The notes under the pieces were generated by a model, which searched no databases, had not been told where the DNA came from, and worked only from the letters and a program-made list of their open reading frames with translations. From positions 106,279 through 170,278 of the forward strand of contig NZ_JAHXYZ010000005.1 in NCBI RefSeq assembly GCF_019969685.1: a stretch of 64,000 nucleotides of DNA, read 5' to 3'. Position numbers and translations under genes: made by a program. The stretch is from Microbacterium sp. EST19A (GTDB taxonomy: Bacteria > Actinomycetota > Actinomycetes > Actinomycetales > Microbacteriaceae). This document shows, one piece after another, positions 35,596 to 42,681 of this stretch. Positions within the stretch are counted from its first letter, which is position 1, and each line of letters begins with the position of its first letter.

Positions 35596-36687
35596 ATGAA
35601 CGGATTCGCGCGGTATTCCGGCATGGTGGTGACGATCGTCGCGGTCTCCGCAGTCCTCACCGCGTGCACGGTCGGTACGGCCGTGGATCCCGGAGTGCCA
35701 GACCGCTCGAACCCTTCGGTCGAGGTGACGGGAGACGCGGAGGTCATCGCCGAAGGTCTCGCGGTGCCGTGGTCGATCGCCTTCCACGGCGACGTCGCCC
35801 TGATCAGCGAACGTGACACCGCGCGCATCATCGAGCTGTCCGCAGACGGCACCGCACGCGAGGTGGGCGTCATCGACGGCGTCGCACCGCGTGGCGAGGG
35901 CGGGCTGCTGGGCATCGCCGTCTACGAGGACGATCTCTATGCCTACTTCACTTCGGCATCGGGCAATCGCATCGAACGGTACGAGCTGATGGGGCAACCG
36001 GGAGAGCTGCGGCTCGGGTCATCCGAATCCGTGCTCACGGGACTCGAGGCTGCGGGTAACCACAACGGCGGCCGCATCGCCTTCGGGCCCGACGGCATGC
36101 TCTACGCCACGGTGGGAGACGCCGGTCAGCCGTCGCGGGCGCAGGATCTCGACTCGCTGTCCGGGAAGATCCTCCGCCTCACTCCGGACGGCGACGTGCC
36201 CGATGACAATCCCTTCGAGGGCTCGCCGGTCTTCAGCTACGGGCACCGCAATCCCCAGGGCATCGCCTGGGACGACGAGGGAACTCTCTTTGCCAGCGAA
36301 TTCGGGCAGGACACCTGGGACGAACTGAACATCGTCGAGCCGGGCGGGAACTATGGCTGGCCGGAGGTCGAGGGCATCGCGGATCGTGACGGCTTCGTCG
36401 ATCCCGTGCAGCAGTGGCACCCGGACGAGGCGAGTCCCAGCGGCATCGCGGTCACCGGCGGGGCGGTGTTCGTGGCGAATCTCCGAGGGGAACGGCTGCG
36501 GGAGGTGCCTCTCGGCAATGTCGCCGTGGCCGCCGAGCACTACGTCGGAGAGTTCGGGCGTCTGCGTGACGTCGTGGTCGCACCGGATGGGGCGCTGTGG
36601 GTGCTCACGAACAACCGAGACGGGCGGGGGTCGCCGATCGAAGCTGACGACCGGGTGCTGCGCGTTCCGCTCGATTCGGCCGACTGA
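35596..36687 (+). CDS. PQQ-dependent sugar dehydrogenase family lipoprotein
   Basis: 363-residue exported lipoprotein. The signal peptide ends in lipobox LTACT (Cys about 22), so it is tethered outside the membrane. The rest is a six-bladed propeller of the glucose/sorbosone dehydrogenase (GDH-like) family: LAVPWSIAFHGDVAL, GEGGLLGIAVYEDD, NHNGGRIAFGPDGML, SYGHRNPQGIAWDD and GGNYGWPEVEG. These enzymes oxidise sugars using PQQ in the periphery; cofactor use is inferred from family. ATG 35596 follows GGAGGGG. It is convergent with sigJ (10 bases between). Confidence 0.88.
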   Translation: MNGFARYSGMVVTIVAVSAVLTACTVGTAVDPGVPDRSNPSVEVTGDAEVIAEGLAVPWSIAFHGDVALISERDTARIIELSADGTAREVGVIDGVAPRGEGGLLGIAVYEDDLYAYFTSASGNRIERYELMGQPGELRLGSSESVLTGLEAAGNHNGGRIAFGPDGMLYATVGDAGQPSRAQDLDSLSGKILRLTPDGDVPDDNPFEGSPVFSYGHRNPQGIAWDDEGTLFASEFGQDTWDELNIVEPGGNYGWPEVEGIADRDGFVDPVQQWHPDEASPSGIAVTGGAVFVANLRGERLREVPLGNVAVAAEHYVGEFGRLRDVVVAPDGALWVLTNNRDGRGSPIEADDRVLRVPLDSAD

Positions 36688-36697
36688 CGCACTGCGA

Positions 36698-37678
36698 TCA
36701 ACGGGCCGGACCCGACCACTCCGCGACGAGCGACGGTTCGATGAACGTCGCAATCCAGGTGATCTGTCCGTCATCCGCATGGATGACCATGACGGCCGCG
36801 GGACGGTAGGCGTCGTCCTGCCACTGATGGCCGAGCAGCGCGGGGTGGCCGTTGACGTCGCCCAGCGGCTCGAGGCGCCACGGTGTCGCGAGGACGCGCT
36901 CCGCGAGGAATGCGCGAACGTCCTGTCGGCCGTCGAACCACGCGGGGAGTGGCGGCATGGTGAAGCGGACGTCGTCGGCGAGGAGTTCGACGATCGTGAC
37001 GATGTCCGATGCCGCGAATGCGTCGGAGAATCGCCGCACGGCATCCCGATCGGCGGCGGTCGCCGACGTCGCACGCGTCGGTGCCGACTCATTGCCCGCA
37101 CTCGAGGCTGCAAGCGTCACTCGGGCGCGCTGGAGGGCACTGTTCACGGCGGCCGTGGTGGTCTCGAGAGCCGCCGCCGTCTCGGCGGAGGAGTAGCCGA
37201 GCACGTCTTTCAGCACGACGGTGGCGCGCTGCAACGGAGGCAGCAGCTGCAGCGCCGACATCCAGGCGAGTTCGATGTGCTCGCGGCGTTCCACCGCGCG
37301 TGCGGGGTCGGGATCGCGGAACGGCTCGATCCAGGGGCCACCGGACGGGGGTCCGAGTGGTGCGGCGGGATCGTGCGCCTCGCCGGCATCCCACGACAGC
37401 ATGCGAGGTCCGCGACGTTCGGCGAAGCGCATCGCCACGCGGGTGGTGAGACGGTACAGCCAGGGTCGCAGCGCGCCCGGTTCGCGGAGTGTGTCGAGAG
37501 CGCGCCAGGCGGTGAGCAGCGCCTCCTGGAGTGCGTCCTCGGCGTCGGAGGAGCTGCCGAGGAGGCGGTACGCATGCACGAGGAGTTCGCGGCGGTGCGG
37601 GGCGATGACGCGCTCGAACGCTCGGCCGTCTCCGGATGCCGCAGCGGTCAGATTCACCGCGCCGTCGAGGTCACTCAT
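36698..37678 (-). CDS. sigJ: ECF sigma factor, SigJ type, with SnoaL-like C-terminus
   Basis: 326-residue sigma-70 family factor. Region 2 is APHRRELLVHAYRLLGSSSDAEDALQE (cited in part: RRELLVHAYRLLGSS), and region 4 is LPPLQRATVVLKDVLGYSS plus ETAAALETTTAAVNSAL. The C-terminal ~120 residues form a SnoaL-like domain (FSDAFAASDIVTIVELLADDV), which marks the ECF41/SigJ-like group whose activity this extension controls, usually without an anti-sigma factor. None is adjacent. It is divergent from the DHFR-like gene, a plausible target. Confidence 0.85.
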   Translation of the reverse strand: MSDLDGAVNLTAAASGDGRAFERVIAPHRRELLVHAYRLLGSSSDAEDALQEALLTAWRALDTLREPGALRPWLYRLTTRVAMRFAERRGPRMLSWDAGEAHDPAAPLGPPSGGPWIEPFRDPDPARAVERREHIELAWMSALQLLPPLQRATVVLKDVLGYSSAETAAALETTTAAVNSALQRARVTLAASSAGNESAPTRATSATAADRDAVRRFSDAFAASDIVTIVELLADDVRFTMPPLPAWFDGRQDVRAFLAERVLATPWRLEPLGDVNGHPALLGHQWQDDAYRPAAVMVIHADDGQITWIATFIEPSLVAEWSGPAR

Positions 37679-37798
37679 GCGACCTGATTCTGCCCCATCG
37701 GTGCGGGCGGCCCGAAGAATCTTTCCGCGCACCGATGAATTCGTGGTCGACGACGTCTCTCTACTGGTGAACCGACTCACCGAAAGGGAATCACCATC

Positions 37799-38410
37799 AT
37801 GCGCAAGGTCATCGTGAACAACATCGTCTCCGTCGACGGCTTCTACTCGGCCGCTGACGGGAACCCGCTCGTCCTGAACATGGATGCCGCATTCGACCGG
37901 GAGAACCTCGCCTCGATCGAGGCCGCCGGAACCGTGCTTCTGGGACGGAACTCGTTCGAAGGCTTCAGCCAGTACTGGCCGTTCGTCGCGGATGCGCCGG
38001 CGGCCGAGGACCCGGAGTCGCCGGAGGGGCGGGCGCTCGACGACGTGAACCGTGCCATCAGCCGCCGATACTCGGCCGTGCCGAAGGTGGTCGTCAGCGA
38101 CCAGGGTGCGGTGCCCGCCGAGAACGCCTGGCATGACAGCACCACGGTCATCGGTCGGAGTGAGGCGCTCGACTGGATCGCCGCCGAGCGTCTCCGGGGC
38201 GAGGGAGACATCGCGATCTTCGCGAGTCGCACCCTGTGGAACGTGCTCGCTCAGGCGGGTGTGATCGACGAGTTGCGGATCATGATCAGTCCCGATGCGC
38301 TCGGAGTCGGTGTGCCGCTCTGGGATTCTCCGATGCCGCTGGAACTCCTTGAGGCGCGCACGTTCGAGGACTCCGGCAACGTGCAGCTGCGGTACGCGCC
38401 GCGGGCGTGA
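37799..38410 (+). CDS. Dihydrofolate reductase family protein (RibD C-terminal domain)
   Basis: 203-residue NADPH-dependent reductase-like protein of the RibD-C/DHFR superfamily: MRKVIVNNIVSVDGFYS, TVLLGRNSFEGFSQYWP, KVVVSDQGAVP, AERLRGEGDIAIFASRTLWN and IMISPDALGVGVPLW. Lone RibD-C proteins of this type are common next to ECF41-like sigma factors and their substrates are mostly unknown. ATG 37799 has GAAAGGGA upstream. The gene ends 36 bases before the left attachment repeat of the island. Confidence 0.85.
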   Translation: MRKVIVNNIVSVDGFYSAADGNPLVLNMDAAFDRENLASIEAAGTVLLGRNSFEGFSQYWPFVADAPAAEDPESPEGRALDDVNRAISRRYSAVPKVVVSDQGAVPAENAWHDSTTVIGRSEALDWIAAERLRGEGDIAIFASRTLWNVLAQAGVIDELRIMISPDALGVGVPLWDSPMPLELLEARTFEDSGNVQLRYAPRA

Positions 38411-38445
38411 TGCGTCGCAGGTGCGAGCCGAGAAAGAGTGATGTG

Positions 38446-38488
38446 GTGGGCGATACCGGACTCGAACCGATGACCTCTTCCGTGTGAA
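38446..38488. repeat. Left attachment repeat (displaced 3' part of tRNA-Val)
   Basis: 43 bases identical to 41734-41776. It covers the 3' part of tRNA-Val(CAC) up to the anticodon arm but no 5' part, so it is the scar of site-specific insertion rather than a tRNA gene. Confidence 0.9.
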
Positions 38489-38641
38489 TCAAGTGCGACC
38501 CGTCCGGCTAGCTCCGGATGAATGCTGATAGAGCGTGATTCGTTGGGGAGAGCCCGTCCAATGATCTGGGTGGATGCGGCCCAGTACTGCCCATTCCTGT
38601 TCCGTGTGCACACACTCCCGCTCACACGGACGTGTCGCCGA

Positions 38642-38647
38642 TAGAGT
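38642..38647 (+). promoter_or_regulatory. -10 box TAGAGT of the first island gene
   Basis: TANNNT hexamer ending 6 bases before ATG 38654; leaderless mRNA expected. The 38489-38641 stretch before it holds no recognisable gene. Confidence 0.6.
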
Positions 38648-38653
38648 GCACGC

Positions 38654-39460
38654 ATGAACTTGGCCAGACTGCATATGATGATCGCCTTGTTCCGTTGGGA
38701 CGGTTGGCCGAATGCTGCGGAATGGCAAGCCTTCTGGGCGTTCGTAACCGCTACGATCGCCCTCGTCGCCGCGATCATCGCGCTCCGGCAATATCGAATC
38801 TCGGTGAACAGCCGGCTCGAGCAGGCGCGGCCGTTCGTCGTGGTTGACTTCCGGTTCCTGGGTGCTCTGTATGCATGTATTGACGTCTCGAATGCCGGAC
38901 AGACAGCCGCTCGCAACATCCGGTTTGAGTGGAGCGAGCGCCCCATCGCGTTGGACGAGAGAAGTCAGGAGGCTCTCGATCGCGCCATGGTCGACGGCAG
39001 TATCCCGTTCTTGGCCCCGGGGCGAAAGATCAGCTACATGCTGAACCGTTATGACGATGACCAGAACCCAACTGATCTGCCGCGCCGATTCGAAGTCAAG
39101 GCGATCTACGACGGACCCGCCGGCGAATCGTGGGACAGCGAGAGCGTTCTCGACGTGGATCAGTGGGCGGCGACTCTCGTAGAGCGCGACCGTTATGCCG
39201 ACGTCACCAGTCAACTCAAGAAGCTCGTGGCGGCTGCACATAACCAGAAGGAGGCCGACGAGGCCCTGACTCGCGCTGCGGACTCGATCAACGTGCACCT
39301 CGAGGCGGGATTCCGAGTTCAGACCGCCCGGCAGCGGATGCAAGAGGAGCGCGAAGCTCGCTGGAAGACGCAGGAGGAGCGTAGCGCGCGTCTATTCGGA
39401 GCGTCGGCGAGTGAGCCGCAGGTCGATGCGTCGACGGACGCTGAGGAGTCGGCCGGCTAG
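38654..39460 (+). CDS. Island membrane-anchored protein, unknown function
   Basis: 268 residues. One transmembrane helix near the N-terminus (FWAFVTATIALVAAIIALRQ, about 30-50) is followed by a basic stretch and a probable beta-sandwich with VSNAGQTAARNIRFEW. That motif recurs in the island protein at 40375. The C-terminal ~90 residues are helical and charged, with TARQRMQEEREARW, probably coiled-coil. I recognise no known enzyme. Its stop shares the palindrome CTAG with the stop of the convergent HTH gene. Confidence 0.7.
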   Translation: MNLARLHMMIALFRWDGWPNAAEWQAFWAFVTATIALVAAIIALRQYRISVNSRLEQARPFVVVDFRFLGALYACIDVSNAGQTAARNIRFEWSERPIALDERSQEALDRAMVDGSIPFLAPGRKISYMLNRYDDDQNPTDLPRRFEVKAIYDGPAGESWDSESVLDVDQWAATLVERDRYADVTSQLKKLVAAAHNQKEADEALTRAADSINVHLEAGFRVQTARQRMQEEREARWKTQEERSARLFGASASEPQVDASTDAEESAG

Positions 39461-39636
39461 CGTCGGCGGGCACGAACATAGTCCGTGAGGTCGCTCTCGG
39501 CCACACGCTGGTTCTTGCGCGTATCGCCGAGTTCGACGACAGGGATCTCACCGCGCCTGATGCGCTCGTAGACCCAATCGATTCCGACGCCGAGGATCTC
39601 GGCGACCTCGGCCACCTTCAACAGTCTGTCCTGCAC
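39457..39636 (-). CDS. Excisionase-like helix-turn-helix protein
   Basis: 59-residue DNA-binding protein of the MerR/excisionase-like HTH class: LLKVAEVAEILGVGIDWVY is the helix-turn-helix, followed by the wing RIRRGEIPVVELGDTRKN and ending DLTDYVRARRR. Proteins like this steer tyrosine-integrase reactions or regulate small elements, fitting the attachment repeats, though the integrase is missing. GTG 39636 has TAGCGT 7 bases upstream; longer in-frame starts exist but the conserved domain begins here. Confidence 0.78.
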   Translation of the reverse strand: MQDRLLKVAEVAEILGVGIDWVYERIRRGEIPVVELGDTRKNQRVAESDLTDYVRARRR

Positions 39637-39643
39637 TCTCACC

Positions 39644-39649
39644 ACGCTA
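39644..39649 (-). promoter_or_regulatory. -10 box TAGCGT of the HTH gene
   Basis: TANNNT hexamer ending 7 bases before GTG 39636. Confidence 0.5.
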
Positions 39650-39660
39650 CGGCCGTCGAG

Positions 39661-39942
39661 GTGCAAGATGAACAGATGAACGCCCAGAGCGACCCCGACC
39701 ACGACCTCGCGTTGTGGGCCATCGCCGAGAAGCTCCGAACCATCGAAAACGTCGCGGACTCGCGCGAGGAGCACTTCCAAGTCCTCGCGGCGATCGCTGA
39801 GGCGTGCTGGTGGATTGCATCCCTCGATGAGCGACTCGGAGGCACGGAGAAGACGCCGTACGCGAGGGCGAGGGCGAGGGATGCGGACGCCGGCGGGGCT
39901 GTGATCCCGGGGCTTCGGTGGGCTCGGAACCGTCACCCATGA
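39661..39942 (+). CDS. Small island protein, unknown
   Basis: 93 residues from GTG 39661, or 88 from ATG 39676. It is acidic and helical, with DLALWAIAEKLRTIENVADS and EEHFQVLAAIAEACWWIASL, then an Ala/Arg-rich tail. No known domain is recognised. It starts 24 bases from the divergent HTH gene, so regulation by that protein is possible. Confidence 0.5.
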   Translation: MQDEQMNAQSDPDHDLALWAIAEKLRTIENVADSREEHFQVLAAIAEACWWIASLDERLGGTEKTPYARARARDADAGGAVIPGLRWARNRHP

Positions 39943-39967
39943 CCTGATCTCCACGGGAGGCGGACAC

Positions 39968-40195
39968 GTGCATCCATTTGTGTCTGAGGAGCCCCGCGGA
40001 GTGTTCTACATCTCCAAGGCCTACAGGTGGCGCACGGTGGAGTCGATGAACCTCACCGGCAACAGTGCGACGCGCGGCTGTATCGAGCGGGAGAGGTACG
40101 TCGATACTCTCGTGGGTGAGGAGGTCCACCAATCGCTAGAAGCTGCGCGCGCGTGGCTCATTGAGGCTTGTCGCGACCGTCGGCATCCCGTCTAA
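39968..40195 (+). CDS. Small island protein, unknown
   Basis: 75 residues beginning MHPFVSEEPRGVFYISKAYR and ending with EEVHQSLEAARAWLIEACRD. GTG 39968 has a strong ribosome binding site (GGGAGGCGG). No known domain. The 40196-40374 stretch after it holds nothing I recognise. Confidence 0.55.
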   Translation: MHPFVSEEPRGVFYISKAYRWRTVESMNLTGNSATRGCIERERYVDTLVGEEVHQSLEAARAWLIEACRDRRHPV

Positions 40196-40362
40196 CTGAA
40201 CAGGGAGTGCGCCCCGGTGGAGGCGATCGCCGGGTTCTGGGGGAGCACGTCGCAGAAAAGGCCAGGAGCCGCAGCGCACCCCCGGCCGTGCGAACGCTGA
40301 GCCAACGGCGGCGGCGTGAAAGGCCGCGCTCAGGCATCGCGTCGGGAAGTACTGCGGGCCGA

Positions 40363-40368
40363 TACGAT
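40363..40368 (+). promoter_or_regulatory. -10 box TACGAT of an island gene
   Basis: TANNNT hexamer ending 6 bases before ATG 40375; leaderless mRNA expected. Confidence 0.6.
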
Positions 40369-40374
40369 CGCGCC

Positions 40375-40902
40375 ATGGAAGAGCAACTCCCGGCACTGTT
40401 CATCAACTTCGCCCTGCTCGTCGTGAGCGGTATCGGGGCCGTCGTCGCGGTCGTGCAGGCGCGCGCTGCGCTGCGAGACGCCGGCAAGGCGGAGACCGCG
40501 CGAGACGAGGCGATTTCTGCACAGAAGGCGTCAGCTGTGGCGCTCGAAGACGCGAACCGCATCGCAGCCGATGCTCGCGACCTGCTGCGCAGGCAAGATG
40601 CCCGCGACACCGAACGGCACGACGTGCGGTGGGAGCCAATTTGGCAGGAGAGCACCGGAAAGTGGATCCTCGGGAACCGTGGTCAAGACACTGCCTTCGA
40701 CGTCCGCATGGTGACAGACGCGACAGTCATCGGTGAAGAGGCACATGAGGAGGCGGAGGTGCCTCCGCGCTCTGGTCTATCCATCCAGTTGCCCGCCCGG
40801 TTCATCGGCACCGGGCACACTCCCATCGTCGATTGGCGAGTCGAATGGCGCACCCCGCTCGGCTCAAATCTCGACGACAGCGGACGGTGGCCGGTGACCT
40901 GA
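40375..40902 (+). CDS. Island membrane-anchored protein, unknown function
   Basis: 175 residues. One N-terminal transmembrane helix (LFINFALLVVSGIGAVVAVV, about 8-27), a helical charged linker with RDEAISAQKASAVALEDANR, then a beta-rich domain with ILGNRGQDTAFDVRMVTD. The N-x-GQ-x-A-x-(I/V)R pattern parallels VSNAGQTAARNIRF in the first island gene, so the two share one architecture. ATG 40375 is supported by the -10 box; the longer reading frame upstream is not. Confidence 0.68.
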   Translation: MEEQLPALFINFALLVVSGIGAVVAVVQARAALRDAGKAETARDEAISAQKASAVALEDANRIAADARDLLRRQDARDTERHDVRWEPIWQESTGKWILGNRGQDTAFDVRMVTDATVIGEEAHEEAEVPPRSGLSIQLPARFIGTGHTPIVDWRVEWRTPLGSNLDDSGRWPVT

Positions 40903-40954
40903 GGTGTCTGAACCGACGCGTACGCTTCCGATCACACACGAAAGGAAGTGCACG

Positions 40955-41476
40955 ATGAGAGTTGACGAGCGCCTCGGGCGGATCTCGAATGATCTCGACT
41001 ATGCGGTGCGGAACGGTGCGTTCGCTGATGTGCCCGTGAAAGGGGAAAGCTACGCCAAGTGGTACGCACGGCTGCTGAGTACGCTCACCCTAATCGTCGG
41101 CGACATGAAGGTCCTGTACTCGCAGACCACGTATGACCCGGCAGAGCCGGGCAATCATGCTCGGACAGTGCTGTTCACGGGGAGTCGAGTGATCGTGGTC
41201 GACATCGCCGACGTCCTACAGGACGACACGGAGGTGCGGACGCGCATCCTTCCGCGTAAGAGCCTCGAAGCGATCGACGTCGCCGCCGGGATGCGCATCG
41301 ATACGCGAGGGTCGGAATCGTACGGCTGGCCGGGTGAGCTGACGATCACAGCCCACTACCCGGGGCTCGACGGTAGCGTGAAGATTTCTGGGCCCGGCGT
41401 GGAATCGTACAAGGTGGACCAGCCAGCACCGATCATGGCCCTGCTCGAAACTATGCAGAACGATCTAACCGCGTGA
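40955..41476 (+). CDS. Island protein, unknown
   Basis: 173 residues, soluble. The middle has a strand-rich stretch HARTVLFTGSRVIVVDIADV followed by RILPRKSLEAIDV, reminiscent of a PH-like or lipid-binding beta fold, but I cannot assign a family. ATG 40955 has a good ribosome binding site (AAAGGAAG); GTG 40904 is in frame and less likely. A strong hairpin at 41481-41520 follows. Confidence 0.6.
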   Translation: MRVDERLGRISNDLDYAVRNGAFADVPVKGESYAKWYARLLSTLTLIVGDMKVLYSQTTYDPAEPGNHARTVLFTGSRVIVVDIADVLQDDTEVRTRILPRKSLEAIDVAAGMRIDTRGSESYGWPGELTITAHYPGLDGSVKISGPGVESYKVDQPAPIMALLETMQNDLTA

Positions 41477-41480
41477 CGAG

Positions 41481-41520
41481 CGGTGGGACGGCGCACACAA
41501 AGCGCTGCGCCGTCCCACCG
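41481..41520. terminator. Bidirectional hairpin terminator in the island
   Basis: 15-base perfect arms (CGGTGGGACGGCGCA and complement) with a 10-base loop, between the convergent genes ending at 41476 and 41526. Confidence 0.75.
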
Positions 41521-41525
41521 TGTTG

Positions 41526-41657
41526 TCAGCTCTTGATCTCGACGGTGCGCCCCAAGCCTGCAGCCTGCACAGCCTCGACCAGCGCCAAGCGGACCTTCTT
41601 AGGGATCCTCGCCGGAACATGATTGACGCCCGCGACGTGGACATAGTGGGCTTCCAT
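41526..41657 (-). CDS. Putative 43-residue protein or truncated gene
   Basis: Short frame encoding MEAHYVHVAGVNHVPARIPK and ending LGRTVEIKS. It sits between the tRNA-Val terminator and a bidirectional terminator, which would make sense only if something is transcribed here. The frame stays open upstream of ATG 41657, so it could be the tail of a gene cut off at the insertion site. No ribosome binding site is obvious. Confidence 0.35.
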   Translation of the reverse strand: MEAHYVHVAGVNHVPARIPKKVRLALVEAVQAAGLGRTVEIKS

Positions 41658-41688
41658 TCCGTAGAGGCACCTGACGGCGAAACGACGG

Positions 41689-41726
41689 AGGCCCGGAATC
41701 CGCTACTCGCGCGTGATTCCGGGCCT
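41689..41726 (-). terminator. Terminator of tRNA-Val(CAC)
   Basis: 12-base perfect arms (AGGCCCGGAATC and complement) with a 14-base loop, 8 bases past the 3' end of the minus-strand tRNA. It belongs to island sequence. Confidence 0.7.
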
Positions 41727-41733
41727 TCTGGCT

Positions 41734-41776
41734 GTGGGCGATACCGGACTCGAACCGATGACCTCTTCCGTGTGAA
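41734..41776. repeat. Right attachment repeat inside tRNA-Val(CAC)
   Basis: Copy of the 43-bp repeat at 38446-38488. It runs from 1 base outside the tRNA 3' end to the anticodon arm, and insertion at this site left the tRNA intact. Confidence 0.9.
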
Positions 41777-41807
41777 GGAAGCGCGCTACCAACTGCGCCA
41801 ATCGCCC
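41735..41807 (-). tRNA. tRNA-Val(CAC)
   Basis: 73 bases folding into a cloverleaf: acceptor GGGCGAT/ATCGCCC, anticodon stem CTTCC/GGAAG with loop TTCACAC (anticodon CAC, reading GUG), and T-arm with GGTTCGAGTCC. CCA is not encoded. It is the integration target of the island. Confidence 0.95.
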
Positions 41808-41957
41808 ATACCTGTGGGGTACGTCAACAGATACTACCTGACGCTCAGGCGCCGCGAGGACCACCCCGGCGGACACGCGCGGGATTCGATTCCGGTTTGG
41901 ACCCTCGCCGATCTTCGGCTAATGTTTCATGAGTGCCCGGGTCAACCGGGAACGAAT

Positions 41958-42029
41958 GCGGATGTAGCGCAGTGGTAGCGCATCACCTTGCCAAGGTGAG
42001 GGTCGCGAGTTCGAATCTCGTCATCCGCT
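41958..42029 (+). tRNA. tRNA-Gly(GCC)
   Basis: 72 bases: acceptor GCGGATG/CATCCGC, anticodon stem CACC/GGTG around TTGCCAA (anticodon GCC), and T-arm with GTTCGAATC. CCA is not encoded. First of three clustered plus-strand tRNAs. Confidence 0.95.
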
Positions 42030-42082
42030 CGAGTGCAGTGAGTTTCTCTTGGAGACTCGAAGCACGTGGGGTCAATCCACAC

Positions 42083-42153
42083 GGTGGCGTGGCCGAGCGG
42101 CTAGGCACCGGCCTGCAAAGCCGTTTACACGGGTTCGAATCCCGTCGCCACCT
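42083..42153 (+). tRNA. tRNA-Cys(GCA)
   Basis: 71 bases: acceptor GGTGGCG/CGCCACC, anticodon loop CTGCAAA (anticodon GCA), and T-arm with GGGTTCGAATCCC. CCA is not encoded. Confidence 0.95.
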
Positions 42154-42184
42154 CGTCGCAGACAAAACTGAAAAGCCTGTACAG

Positions 42185-42256
42185 GCGCGATTGGCGCAGC
42201 GGTAGCGCGCTTCCCTGACACGGAAGAGGTCACTGGTTCGATCCCAGTATCGCGCA
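42185..42256 (+). tRNA. tRNA-Val(GAC)
   Basis: 72 bases: acceptor GCGCGAT/ATCGCGC, anticodon stem CTTCC/GGAAG with loop CTGACAC (anticodon GAC), and T-arm with GGTTCGATCC. Last of the cluster; a terminator with a U-run follows. Confidence 0.95.
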
Positions 42257-42261
42257 CAGAC

Positions 42262-42288
42262 AAACCCCCGGTTTTCCGGGGGTTTTTT
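42262..42288 (+). terminator. Rho-independent terminator of the tRNA cluster
   Basis: Stem AAACCCCCGG/CCGGGGGTTT with a short loop and a T-run, the only textbook intrinsic terminator with a U-tract in the window. Confidence 0.85.
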
Positions 42289-42403
42289 CGTGTCCCGGGA
42301 CGGCTGGGGTGCGGGGCCCTCGTTCTTCGGCGACACGCGTCGACACGAGTAGCCAAAAGCGCCTCCGCAGTGCAAGGCCCAGATCGGCGCCGGCGAACCG
42401 CAC

Positions 42404-42409
42404 TACGGT
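42404..42409 (+). promoter_or_regulatory. -10 box TACGGT
   Basis: TANNNT hexamer ending 6 bases before ATG 42416; leaderless mRNA expected. Confidence 0.6.
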
Positions 42410-42415
42410 GTGGGC

Positions 42416-42613
42416 ATGGCGGATGCGAAGAACTCTGATGAAGGCATGGTCCCCTACACGATCGGCGGTGTCGTGGGGGGAATCCTGCTCGGCGTGGTGG
42501 TCGGGCTCCTGGTTCCCTCGATCGGCGTCGGCTTCGGAATCGGAATCGGAATGGCGGTCGGCATCACGGTCGGTGTCATCATCTGGATCATCCGCCGGCA
42601 GCCTCGCCGCTGA
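42416..42613 (+). CDS. Small glycine-rich membrane protein
   Basis: 65 residues, mostly one long hydrophobic stretch (about 14-60) built of Gly-x-x-x-Gly repeats: GGVVGGILLGVVVGLLVP then VGFGIGIGMAVGITVGV. It would form two tightly packed helices with a short Pro-Ser turn, ending in a basic IRRQPRR tail. Glycine-zipper helices of this kind self-associate in membranes. Function unknown. The -10 box supports ATG 42416 over GTG 42410. Confidence 0.65.
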   Translation: MADAKNSDEGMVPYTIGGVVGGILLGVVVGLLVPSIGVGFGIGIGMAVGITVGVIIWIIRRQPRR

Positions 42614-42669
42614 GGCGGGAGCACGAGGGTCTCTTCGTGTCCGCGCGCGTGTGCATCTGCACCCTCGCC

Positions 42670-42675
42670 TAGGCT
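42670..42675 (+). promoter_or_regulatory. -10 box TAGGCT
   Basis: TANNNT hexamer ending 6 bases before ATG 42682; leaderless mRNA expected. Confidence 0.6.
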
Positions 42676-42681
42676 GTTCCC

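Larger units (their letters stand above)
38446..41733. mobile_element. 3,288-bp tRNA-Val integrated island without integrase
   Basis: Segment bounded by a perfect 43-bp direct repeat of the tRNA-Val(CAC) 3' part, the classic product of tyrosine-recombinase insertion into a tRNA gene. Inside are about seven small genes of unknown function, one excisionase-like, and lower GC in places than the surroundings. I find no integrase, relaxase, replication or phage structural gene, so it is a remnant or an element mobilised in trans. Confidence 0.85.

Noticed and set aside
38446..38488. A second tRNA-Val gene at the island's left edge
   Set aside because: Only the 3' part is present; acceptor 5' strand and D-arm are missing, so it is an attachment scar.
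41520..41978. Plus-strand frame of 152 codons running across the tRNA-Val(CAC) gene
   Set aside because: It overlaps the tRNA, two terminators and the start of tRNA-Gly; not compatible with a coding gene.
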